In this document: piece by piece, positions 18,422-25,151 of the stretch
How the letters are laid out: every line of letters starts with the position of its first letter
How positions within the stretch are numbered: position 1 is the stretch's first letter
From: an uncultured bacterium
GTDB lineage: Bacteria > Actinomycetota > Coriobacteriia > Coriobacteriales > Coriobacteriaceae
Direction of reading: 5' to 3'
Length of the DNA: 62,240 nucleotides
NCBI GenBank assembly: GCA_905215445.1
Contig: CAJMPZ010000004.1
Location: 1-62,240 of the forward strand
The notes under the pieces: generated by a model
The model's database searches: none
Seen by the model: only the letters and a program-made list of their open reading frames with translations
Told to the model about the DNA's origin: nothing
Translations under genes and position numbers: made by a program

Positions 18422-19474
18422 GTGAAAACGGGTATTTCGATTTATCTTTCCAGCCCTCTGCAGGATATTGAGCGGACAATTGAGCGTGGTGCCGCGGCGG
18501 GTGCGCGCTATGCGTTTACCTCGCTGCATATTCCCGAGGATGGGGGAGCGGCGTATGCCGATAAGGTTCGCCAGGCGCTGTCGCTGCTTTCCGCTCGCGG
18601 TATTGCGCTCATTGCCGATGTGGGGCCGCGAACGTGCGATTTGCTCGGGCTTGAGCGCATCGAGGACTTGCGCGATTTGGGACTGGAATACCTTCGTTTG
18701 GACTATGGCTTTAGTGCCCAGCGGGTCGCGGAGCTGTCCGGTGTATTTCGCATTGTGGTCAATGCATCGACAGTGAGTTCTGATGAAATCGCATCGTGGC
18801 GAGAAGCCGGTGCCGATGTGACTCGTTTTGCCGCCTGCCACAATTTTTATCCCAAGCCTTATACCGGTTTAGCTCTTGAAGATGTTGCTCGGACGAATCT
18901 TCGTCTTGCGGCGCTCGGCTTCGAAATCATGGCTTTTGTGCCGGGCGATGCCAACGTTCGCGGGCCGGTGTTCGAGGGACTGCCGACGGTTGAGGCGCAG
19001 CGCGGTCGCGCGTCAAAGGTTGCCCTCAACATGCTTGAGCTCGCACATGGCGCCGATTGCGACATTGTTTTGGTCGGCGACCCCGATCTTTCCGATGCGG
19101 GTTGGGCACAGTTTGCTCAAGTTTCTGCCGGATACGTGGATTTGCAATGCGAGCTTGAGTCCGGCTATGCCTATGTACGTGGGCAGATTCATCATGACCG
19201 GCCCGATTCGAGCACCCTCATCTTTAGGTCTCAGGAGTCGCGCACGACGCTTAAGCCAGATTCCGTGCCGGCGGATACCGGTGCCGGCCGGCCGCGAAAG
19301 GCGGGGTCGATCGCTGTGAGCAATAGCGGCTATGGGCGCTACGAAGGCGAGCTTGAGATTTCGCGGGTCGATCTTCCCGGCGACGAGCGCATGAACGTTG
19401 CGGGCCATATCACGTCCGAGGCAATGGAGCTGCTGCCGTTCATCAAACGCGGATTTGGGGTACGGTTCGTTTAG
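18422..19474 (+). CDS. DUF871 protein, MupG-like 6-phospho-N-acetylmuramidase
   Basis: DUF871 proteins include MupG, which hydrolyses the phosphorylated MurNAc-GlcNAc disaccharide in the cytoplasm so that MurQ can act. The 350 residues show a TIM-barrel N-terminal part (GISIYLSSPLQDIERTIERG, TSLHIPEDGG, LIADVGPRT, YLRLDYGF, CHNFYPKPYTGL) and a C-terminal beta-rich domain (GYGRYEGELEISRVDLP, GRP-type turns). The start is GTG 18422 with AAAGGAGCG 7 bases upstream. Placement directly after EIIBC and MurQ supports the role in peptidoglycan-disaccharide use. Confidence 0.85.
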   Translation: MKTGISIYLSSPLQDIERTIERGAAAGARYAFTSLHIPEDGGAAYADKVRQALSLLSARGIALIADVGPRTCDLLGLERIEDLRDLGLEYLRLDYGFSAQRVAELSGVFRIVVNASTVSSDEIASWREAGADVTRFAACHNFYPKPYTGLALEDVARTNLRLAALGFEIMAFVPGDANVRGPVFEGLPTVEAQRGRASKVALNMLELAHGADCDIVLVGDPDLSDAGWAQFAQVSAGYVDLQCELESGYAYVRGQIHHDRPDSSTLIFRSQESRTTLKPDSVPADTGAGRPRKAGSIAVSNSGYGRYEGELEISRVDLPGDERMNVAGHITSEAMELLPFIKRGFGVRFV

Positions 19475-19566
19475 CGTGTGGCCCGTGGGCTACAATTGCC
19501 CCATCATGCGAAGGCGCCTCGTATGGTGTGTACCTGCGTTGGCCGATCTATATTCGGAGGATTCCC

Positions 19567-19926
19567 ATGACCGTACTGTTTGTTGAATATCCCAAGTGCT
19601 CGACCTGTAAAAAGGCCAAGGCATGGCTGGATGAACATGGGGTTGAGTATATCGACCGCGATATCGTTACGGACAATCCCGCGGCCGATGAACTTGCGAC
19701 TTGGATTGCTCGTTCGGGGCTGCCGGTGCGACGCTTCTTTAACTCGTCGGGCATGAAATATCGAGAGCTGGGCCTGAAGGCGCGCCTGGATGCGGGTATG
19801 ACGGACCAGGAATGCTATGAGCTGCTGGCGACTGACGGCATGCTGGTTAAGCGCCCGCTGCTGGTGGGCGACGACTTTGCGATTCCTGGCTTTAAGGAAG
19901 CGGCCTGGACTGAGGCACTGCTGTAG
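19567..19926 (+). CDS. Spx/ArsC-like thioredoxin-fold protein
   Basis: This has 119 residues of the ArsC/Spx/YffB thioredoxin-fold family. The redox motif is CSTCKKAKAWLDEHG (C-x2-C at ~11-14), followed by the family-typical NSSGMKYRELGLKARLD and KRPLLVGDD. Such proteins are either arsenate-reductase-like enzymes or Spx-like regulators that bind RNA polymerase; the sequence does not decide which. GGAGG lies 8 bases before ATG 19567. It appears to be a single-gene unit, convergent with the gene at 19999. Confidence 0.85.
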   Translation: MTVLFVEYPKCSTCKKAKAWLDEHGVEYIDRDIVTDNPAADELATWIARSGLPVRRFFNSSGMKYRELGLKARLDAGMTDQECYELLATDGMLVKRPLLVGDDFAIPGFKEAAWTEALL

Positions 19927-19998
19927 CGGCTGCGGAAAGTGCGACCCGTTTTGAGTGCCCAGGGTGGGACGTGTTTTCCATCGGCGGGCTCGCTCGGC

Positions 19999-20409
19999 TC
20001 AATCATCGAGCTGTGCCCATTCGTGCGGATCGTAGACCTTTACGTGCTTGTTGGGCTTGCCGCTCCAGTACTCCTCGTCCATAAAGGGCAGATATGCCTG
20101 AACGCCGGGGCAGATAAAGGGAATCCGCTGCTGTTGCAGTCGCTCGCGCTGTCGCTGCTCCAGGTGCGCCTCGGATATGACAGTCGGCATACCGGACAGC
20201 TCGACGAGGCTTGCCTGGATTCGCTTAAGGTCGGGGAGTCCCGCGTGCCATGACATCCGCATGATCAAAAAGGATGCACGGCGGTAGTTTGCCTGCATCA
20301 CCGTGATGGCGGGGCGCAGAGTGGGATGGATTTTGTCCCGTTCGGGCCAAAGGTCAGCAGTGATCTCGAGGCCCAGGGTCTCCCATAGGTAATCAAGCTC
20401 TTCGTCCAT
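19999..20409 (-). CDS. Hypothetical protein, 136 residues
   Basis: The minus-strand start ATG 20409 follows GAGGCGCC. The sequence is soluble and charged, beginning MDEELDYLWETLGLEI. It includes RRASFLIMRMSWHAGLPDLKRIQ and ends with a PFICPGVQAYLPFMDEEYW stretch. I do not recognise a family. The PF-PG-QAYLPF segment vaguely recalls linker regions of some helix-turn-helix proteins, but no DNA-binding domain follows, so it could be a shortened relative. Codon use is like its neighbours. Confidence 0.65.
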   Translation of the reverse strand: MDEELDYLWETLGLEITADLWPERDKIHPTLRPAITVMQANYRRASFLIMRMSWHAGLPDLKRIQASLVELSGMPTVISEAHLEQRQRERLQQQRIPFICPGVQAYLPFMDEEYWSGKPNKHVKVYDPHEWAQLDD

Positions 20410-20602
20410 GGCGCCTCGATATCTACGTGATCATTGATACTTCGATTGTGTTGCCTGGTGCTATCGTTTTCGCGGTAGAATCTGCCAACGGTTGACGGCT
20501 ACCGCTCGCGGCGTTTTGCCCTTCGTGTGCAGCGGTCGACTTCACAGGTCCTTCATGTGTTGGCCGTATTTGACTGAATTTCAAAAAAGTCAAAATTGGG
20601 GC

Positions 20603-20631
20603 TTGCGTCACGGCCGGACTTCCCGTATATT
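20603..20631 (+). promoter_or_regulatory. Promoter of the tRNA-Gln/tRNA-Glu unit
   Basis: TTGCGT (20603-20608), 17-bp spacer, TATATT (20626-20631), placed about 45 bp before the first tRNA. The remainder of 20410-20602 shows nothing else. Confidence 0.7.
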
Positions 20632-20675
20632 TCTTTCTTGCGCAAAGGTACAGCCGAGCGCAGCGATGCAGTCAT

Positions 20676-20749
20676 TGGGATGTCGTCTAATGGCAGGACA
20701 GCGGATTCTGGTTCCGTCAATGGGGGTTCGACTCCCTCCATCCCAGCCA
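20676..20749 (+). tRNA. tRNA-Gln (anticodon CTG)
   Basis: Acceptor stem TGGGATG (20676-20682) pairs with CATCCCA (20739-20745). The D stem is GTCT...GGAC. The anticodon stem GCGGA/TCCGT surrounds loop TTCTGGT, with anticodon CTG. The T loop is GGTTCGACTC-like. Discriminator G746 is followed by an encoded CCA. Confidence 0.93.
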
Positions 20750-20766
20750 TTGCATTTGCTACATAT

Positions 20767-20843
20767 GGCCCGTTCGTCTAGCGGTTTAGGACGCCGCCCT
20801 CTCAAGGCGGAGATCACCAGTTCGAATCTGGTACGGGCTACCA
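20767..20843 (+). tRNA. tRNA-Glu (anticodon CTC)
   Basis: Acceptor GGCCCGT (20767-20773) pairs with ACGGGCT, including a G1-U72 wobble common in tRNA-Glu. Anticodon stem CCGCC/GGCGG with loop CTCTCAA gives anticodon CTC. The T arm is ACCAG TTCGAAT CTGGT. Discriminator A and encoded CCA end at 20843. It lies 17 bp after tRNA-Gln in the same unit. Confidence 0.93.
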
Positions 20844-20852
20844 AAATTGAAC

Positions 20853-20882
20853 GCCCGGGCCTCGTAAGAGACCCGGGTTTTG
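20853..20882 (+). terminator. Terminator of the tRNA unit
   Basis: GCCCGGGCCTC (20853-20863), loop GTAA, GAGACCCGGGT (20868-20878), then TTTG. Confidence 0.8.
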
Positions 20883-20940
20883 TGTATTGACCGATATTTA
20901 AGGCGCGCGTTGAGTCTGCCGCCCGGACCGAGGAGTTGTC

Positions 20941-21858
20941 ATGGACCTGCCTATCAGCTTGGAAGACATCACGTATGCCGAGAACTATCTGGCGCAGGGC
21001 GACCTGGCTACGGCGACGCCGCTGCTTGAGCGTCTGGTGGAGCTCGCCGAGGAGTATATCGACGCTGAGTGCAAGACGGAGGAGAAGCGCCAGTACTTTA
21101 GCTTCGACAGCAAGTTTGAGCGCTTGGCCTATCGCCGCGTGGAGAAGGATCCGCGCGAGCTGGTGCAGGTCGAGGTTCCCTTTGACCGCCTGTACTCCGA
21201 CATGGCGTTTGCCTACATTCGCCAGCAGGATTATGTGAGTGCTCGGAATGCCCTGATGCAGGCCGTGCGTTGGGATCCCATGAACTGCAACTATCGCTTG
21301 GACTTGGCCGAGCTGTTCCGCGCGCTCGAGGACAAGCAGGAGTGGGCATCGCTCTCGTTCTCGGTGCTGGAGCGCGCGAGCGACGGTAAGTGCGCCGCAC
21401 GCGCCTACACCAATTTGGGTCAGTACTTCTTGGAGCCCGAGACCGAGAACATTTCGGCTGCCGTGGGCTGCGCGCGTCTGGCGCTGCGCCTGGCGCCCAA
21501 TGATGCGCATACGACACGCCTGCTCAACAAGATCCATACCACCTATCCGGATGCCGCGGACGAGAGTGACGACCATGTGATGGGTGAGCTCGCCCTGCAG
21601 GGCGTGCCGACCTCGCCTTCGGCCGAGATCGCCATCTGCCTGATCATGTGCGCGACCGATGCTGCAAGCGACGGCGACAAGCAGGAGGCTACGCGTCTGA
21701 CGGTCCGTGCCCGCGACCTGGTGGGCGAGGAGGCATGCGCGGCGATTATCAAGCTGGTGCGCGAGAGCGATGCCGAGCTTAATGCCGAGCGCAGGGCAAA
21801 GCGCGAGGCTGCGGGCTCAAACGCCGATGGCGCCAAGGAGGCCGGCGATGCCCAGTAA
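20941..21858 (+). CDS. Tetratricopeptide-like protein upstream of smpB
   Basis: This is a 305-residue soluble protein with TPR-like helical pairs: AENYLAQGDLATATPLLERLVELAEEYI, MAFAYIRQQDYVSARNALMQAVRWDP and ALRLAPNDAHTTRLLNKI. It probably acts as a scaffold, but no enzyme motif is visible. GAGGAG lies before ATG 20941. The last 11 bases overlap the start of smpB, so the two are co-translated, which hints at a link with ribosome rescue or simply operon packing. Confidence 0.75.
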   Translation: MDLPISLEDITYAENYLAQGDLATATPLLERLVELAEEYIDAECKTEEKRQYFSFDSKFERLAYRRVEKDPRELVQVEVPFDRLYSDMAFAYIRQQDYVSARNALMQAVRWDPMNCNYRLDLAELFRALEDKQEWASLSFSVLERASDGKCAARAYTNLGQYFLEPETENISAAVGCARLALRLAPNDAHTTRLLNKIHTTYPDAADESDDHVMGELALQGVPTSPSAEIAICLIMCATDAASDGDKQEATRLTVRARDLVGEEACAAIIKLVRESDAELNAERRAKREAAGSNADGAKEAGDAQ

Positions 21859-22318
21859 GCGCGAGCGCAAGCTCATTTCCAAGAATCGCTCGGCACATCA
21901 CGAGTACTTTATCGATGAGACGTTTGAGTGCGGTATTGAGCTGAGCGGTACCGAGGTCAAGTCGATTCGCGAGCGCGCGTGCCAGATTACCGATACCTTT
22001 GCACTGATTCGTGGCGGGGAGTGCTGGCTCGTCGGCCTACATATCCACCCTTATAGCCATGGTGGCGTGTGGAATCGCGATCCCGACCGTCGGCGCCGTC
22101 TGCTGCTGCACCGCAAGGAGATCGACTTTCTTGACGGCAAACTTCGCAACCGTGGTTATGCGCTGGTTCCGTTGGAGCTCTACTTTAATACCGACGGTCG
22201 CGTAAAACTGCTGCTGGGCCTGGGTCGCGGCAAGAAGCTCTACGACAAGCGCGAGGACATGGCCAAGCGTGATGTCCAACGCGAGATCGACCGCGCCCTC
22301 AAGGGACGCAACCGCTAG
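21848..22318 (+). CDS. smpB: SsrA-binding protein SmpB
   Basis: SmpB binds tmRNA and delivers it to stalled ribosomes for trans-translation. It has 156 residues with the hallmark segments NRSAHHEYFIDETFECGIELSGTEVKSIR, the HIHPYSHGGVWNRDPDRRRRLLLHRKEI region, LVPLELYFNTDGRVKLLLGLGRGKKLYDKRE and a basic tail (DRALKGRNR). ATG 21848 lies inside the 3' end of the upstream gene. No tmRNA gene was recognised in this window. Confidence 0.95.
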   Translation: MPSKRERKLISKNRSAHHEYFIDETFECGIELSGTEVKSIRERACQITDTFALIRGGECWLVGLHIHPYSHGGVWNRDPDRRRRLLLHRKEIDFLDGKLRNRGYALVPLELYFNTDGRVKLLLGLGRGKKLYDKREDMAKRDVQREIDRALKGRNR

Positions 22319-22333
22319 GCGCTCTATATAAGT

Positions 22334-22394
22334 TGCGGTGGAATACGGACTGTTTTGCCTGTTTGAGGGGCTATTCAGTCCCTATTTCACCGCA
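22334..22394. repeat. Extragenic palindrome downstream of smpB
   Basis: Arms 22334-22352 and 22376-22394 match at 17 of 19 positions plus one wobble, with a 23-nt loop. The segment CTATTTCACCGC (22382-22393) recurs exactly at 47605-47616 in another intergenic hairpin. Confidence 0.8.
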
Positions 22395-22439
22395 GCTGCG
22401 GGTGTCTCATCTTTCTTACTGTTCTGACACATATGTTTC

Positions 22440-22473
22440 AAAGGCGGCGTCCGTTATGGGCGCTGCCTTTTTT
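22440..22473 (+). terminator. Rho-independent terminator
   Basis: AAAGGCGGCGTCC pairs with GGGCGCTGCCTTT, followed by TTT. It ends the smpB unit. Confidence 0.85.
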
Positions 22474-22524
22474 GTGGGTACATACATCCATGAGGTTCCA
22501 ACCCGAGCTAGGGGAGTGATCGTT

Positions 22525-23028
22525 ATGGACAAAACTGCGTTCTTTACCATGCCGAGCGGCCTGTACGTGGTGAGCGCCGCGGCAGACGGGCTGCGCGCCG
22601 GCTGCGTCATCAACACTGCGGTGCAGGTGACGTCCATGCCGCCGCGCATTTCGGTTGCCGTGAACAAGGACAACGTCACCTCGGGCGTCATCGCTTCGGC
22701 CAAAGCGTTCGCGCTGACCGTGATCGATCAGACCGCCGATATGCTCTACATCGGTAACTTTGGGTTCCGCACCAGCAGCGATTATGACAAGTTTGCCAAA
22801 TACGAGACCCGCGAGACGGCTCTGGGCATGCCCTATGTGCCCGAGCACGCGGCGGCCCTGTTTAGCTGCCATTTGATCGACACTGTGGATGTTGGCACGC
22901 ATCTACTGTTTATCGGCGAGGTCGAGGATGCCGAGCGCTTGAGTGACGAGACGCCGCTCACCTACGATTACTACCATAAGGTCCTGAAGGGCAAGACGCC
23001 TCCGAAGGCGTCCTCGTATCAAGGCTAG
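22525..23028 (+). CDS. Flavin reductase-domain protein (FMN-binding split barrel)
   Basis: This 167-residue protein of the flavin reductase-like family binds FMN in a split-barrel fold. It shows FTMPSGLYVVSAAADGLRAGC, PPRISVAVNKDNVTSGVIASAKAF and FGFRTSSDYDKFAKYET, followed by LFSCHLIDTVDVGTHLLFIGEV. The gene lies about 90 bp upstream of a rubredoxin. The pair matches the two halves of the high-molecular-weight rubredoxins of anaerobes, which pass electrons from NADH to oxygen- or NO-detoxifying flavoproteins; that role is inferred. GGGGAGTG precedes ATG 22525. Confidence 0.85.
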   Translation: MDKTAFFTMPSGLYVVSAAADGLRAGCVINTAVQVTSMPPRISVAVNKDNVTSGVIASAKAFALTVIDQTADMLYIGNFGFRTSSDYDKFAKYETRETALGMPYVPEHAAALFSCHLIDTVDVGTHLLFIGEVEDAERLSDETPLTYDYYHKVLKGKTPPKASSYQG

Positions 23029-23117
23029 AAATGTTTTAAAAATACTTGCATTATATTATTGAGAATCTATACTGATAAATGAAGTACATCACCAGTCGCG
23101 TTCGAGAGGAGAACATC

Positions 23118-23261
23118 ATGGCTGAGGAGAAGAAGACGTATAAGTTCGTGTGCATCGTTTGTGGCTACGAGGTTGAGGTCGACACGCCCGAGCTGCCCGA
23201 GGACTACGTGTGCCCGGTCTGCGGCGTCGGTCCCGATCAGTTTGAGCTCGTCGAGGAGTAG
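23118..23261 (+). CDS. Rubredoxin
   Basis: This encodes a 47-residue rubredoxin with one iron bound by two Cys pairs, CIVCGYEVE and CPVCGVGPDQF. The C-terminus FELVEE is typical. ATG 23118 follows AGAGGAG at good spacing; the frame extends to 23079 but without a site. It likely serves as electron carrier for the flavin reductase immediately upstream. Confidence 0.92.
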   Translation: MAEEKKTYKFVCIVCGYEVEVDTPELPEDYVCPVCGVGPDQFELVEE

Positions 23262-23300
23262 CTCGTAGACACACGGCGAAAGCCGAACATAGCTCTGTCC

Positions 23301-23336
23301 AAGGGCCCCGGTCGAATTATCGGCCGGGGCCCTTTT
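23301..23336 (+). terminator. Terminator after rubredoxin
   Basis: AAGGGCCCCGGTCGA (23301-23315) pairs with TCGGCCGGGGCCCTT, loop ATTA region, then TT. Confidence 0.88.
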
Positions 23337-23404
23337 CCTCCGTCCCCAAGGGATCACGGCTTCTGTTAGCCGATCCTGTCTGTTGTGAGTCCGGCCGACC
23401 TTTG

Positions 23405-23541
23405 GTCTTAATCTGTAACATCTAACGGTGGAAATTGGGCCCACTTGTTACATATCGAGACAAACCAAAACCGTCCGGCAGAAGATCTCAATCTGTAACA
23501 TCTAGACATCGAAAGCGGGTCTAGATGTTACAGATCGAGAC
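23405..23541. repeat. 57-bp palindromic repeat array 1 (two copies)
   Basis: Copies at 23405-23461 and 23485-23541, separated by 23 nt. The arms are variants of GTCTCRATCTGTAAC and GTTACAGATYGAGAC. In the second copy the 27-nt centre continues the palindrome (ATCTAGAC...GTCTAGAT). The array lies between the rubredoxin terminator and the convergent end of the Nramp gene. Confidence 0.95.
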
Positions 23542-23568
23542 GTTTGCCTGAGTAGGTGCCCCGTCCCA

Positions 23569-24825
23569 TTACATCCCGGTCAACAGCACGGCGTCAAGCG
23601 CCGTCACGATGGCACCGATCCCTACGAGCAACGCGTTGAGCGGGCGCGAGTTGGCGTATTTGCCCATGACGCGGCGTGAGCTGGTGAGCCGTATGAGCAC
23701 AAAGACCGTAATCGGCAGCTGAAGCGACAGCAGTGCCTGACTCCAGATGAGACCTTCAAAAGGATTTGGGACGACCAGGCACGTCGCCACAGCGCTGGCG
23801 GAACAGGCCGCCACCCCGATCGAGGAATGTCGGTCGTGGATGTCGTATTCCTCGTCGAACATGCCCGCGGTGATGGTGCCCGCCGCCATGCCCGCTGTCA
23901 CGCTGCTCGAGAGGCCCGCAAACAGTAGCGCCACGGCAAAGATGGTCGCGCTTGCCGGGCCCAGAATGGGGGAGAGCGTGGCCGCTGCGACGGCGAGGTC
24001 GTCTACGACAATGCCGTGCGCAAAGAAGGTCGTTGCGGCCAGGATGACCATTGCCGAGTTGATTGCCCAGCCCACGCCCATCGAAAAGAGCGTGTCGAAG
24101 AGCTCGTAGCGCAGGCGTTCTTCGATAACTTGCTCGCCTTGGCCTTCGAAGTGCATGGATTGGATGACCTCGGAGTGCAGAAAAAGGTTGTGGGGCATAA
24201 CGACCGCACCCAGGACACTCACGATAATCGCGGCAGAGCCAGTGGGCATACTGGGCGTGATCCAGCTTGCGGCGGCCTGCGGCCAGTCGACCTTGACCAG
24301 CGCAAGCTCGGCCAAAAACGAGAGTCCTACCACGCCGACGAAGGCGATGATCCATCGCTCGGCGCGCTTGTAGGAGCTCGTCATGAGCATCGCCATCGAT
24401 ACTGCCGCCACGATGACGCAGCCCGCGCGCACGGGCAGCCCAAAGAGCATTTGAAGGGCAATCGCGCCGCCCAGGACTTCGGCCATGGCGGTGGCGATGG
24501 TCGCGAGATAGGCGCTGCCGAGCACCGCGCGTCCCACGATGCGGGGGAGAAAGCGGGTCGTGGCCTCGGCAAGACAGGCGCCCGTGGCGATACCCAAGTG
24601 TGCCGCGTTGTGCTGCAGCACAATGAGCATAATCGTGGACAGCGTGACGATCCACAGCAGCGCGTAGCCAAACTGCGAGCCCGCGGCCATATTGGAGGCC
24701 CAGTTGCCCGGATCGATAAAGCCGACGGTCACGAGCAGCCCAGGGCCGATATGCCGCGCAATGTCTAGGCCTCCGTGACCACCAGTGCGTCGGGAGCCAA
24801 AATGATGTTTGAGATGGTTGATCAT
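23569..24825 (-). CDS. mntH: Nramp-family Mn2+/Fe2+ transporter
   Basis: This is a proton-coupled divalent metal importer (418 residues, about 11 TM segments). The metal-site motifs are present: DPGN in GFIDPGNWASNMAAGS (TM1) and MPHN in VVMPHNLFLHSEV (TM6). The start ATG at 24825 (minus strand) has GCAGGAGCGC just upstream, so 12 residues of the longer frame are excluded. Upstream lie a promoter and a DtxR/MntR-like operator (24862-24890), so expression is probably shut off by sufficient Mn or Fe. The gene is a single unit. Confidence 0.93.
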   Translation of the reverse strand: MINHLKHHFGSRRTGGHGGLDIARHIGPGLLVTVGFIDPGNWASNMAAGSQFGYALLWIVTLSTIMLIVLQHNAAHLGIATGACLAEATTRFLPRIVGRAVLGSAYLATIATAMAEVLGGAIALQMLFGLPVRAGCVIVAAVSMAMLMTSSYKRAERWIIAFVGVVGLSFLAELALVKVDWPQAAASWITPSMPTGSAAIIVSVLGAVVMPHNLFLHSEVIQSMHFEGQGEQVIEERLRYELFDTLFSMGVGWAINSAMVILAATTFFAHGIVVDDLAVAAATLSPILGPASATIFAVALLFAGLSSSVTAGMAAGTITAGMFDEEYDIHDRHSSIGVAACSASAVATCLVVPNPFEGLIWSQALLSLQLPITVFVLIRLTSSRRVMGKYANSRPLNALLVGIGAIVTALDAVLLTGM

Positions 24826-24861
24826 GGTGCGCTCCTGCGTGCCGTTTGCTTGACGCCGCAA

Positions 24862-24890
24862 AGGATACCCGTTTTAGGCTAAAAAGTTAA
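24862..24890 (-). promoter_or_regulatory. mntH promoter with metal-repressor-like operator
   Basis: On the minus strand TTAACT (24890-24885), 17-bp spacer, TATCCT (24867-24862). The spacer contains the palindrome TTTTAGGCTAAAA (24872-24884), close to DtxR/MntR-type TTAGSCTAA half-sites. A repressor there would block RNA polymerase. Confidence 0.6.
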
Positions 24891-24965
24891 CCAAGACTAA
24901 CAAAATATTGGTCCAGCGGGGATTGGTTGGTGCATTGGGGACATGCTGTTCTGCTCCAAAAGGTG

Positions 24966-25016
24966 TACGTCAGCCTCCAAAGATGTCGTTTTTTGACATG
25001 TTTGGAGGCTGATGTA
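24966..25016. repeat. 51-bp extragenic palindrome before gltB
   Basis: Arms 24966-24987 and 24995-25016 (22 bp, 2 mismatches) with loop GTTTTTT. The segment TCAGCCTCCAAA / TTTGGAGGCTGA forms the core. It is unrelated to the 57-bp family. A TGTCCCC-type motif (24929-24943, minus sense) lies just before it. No gene is seen in 24891-25151. Confidence 0.8.
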
Positions 25017-25151
25017 CGCGTTTGATGGCAAGACGTAGATGTCCCGCGTGCGTTACGCGATTGTTTCGAAACGGGTGGGAAACACAGCGGACCGGCGATG
25101 CTCCTAGTATGCCTATTCAACTGACTGTCATATTTCTAGGGGAGGATCGCG

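Noticed and set aside
22319..22524. tmRNA gene next to smpB
   Set aside because: No tRNA-like ends, tag frame or tmRNA pseudoknot pattern could be found; only hairpins and a terminator are present.
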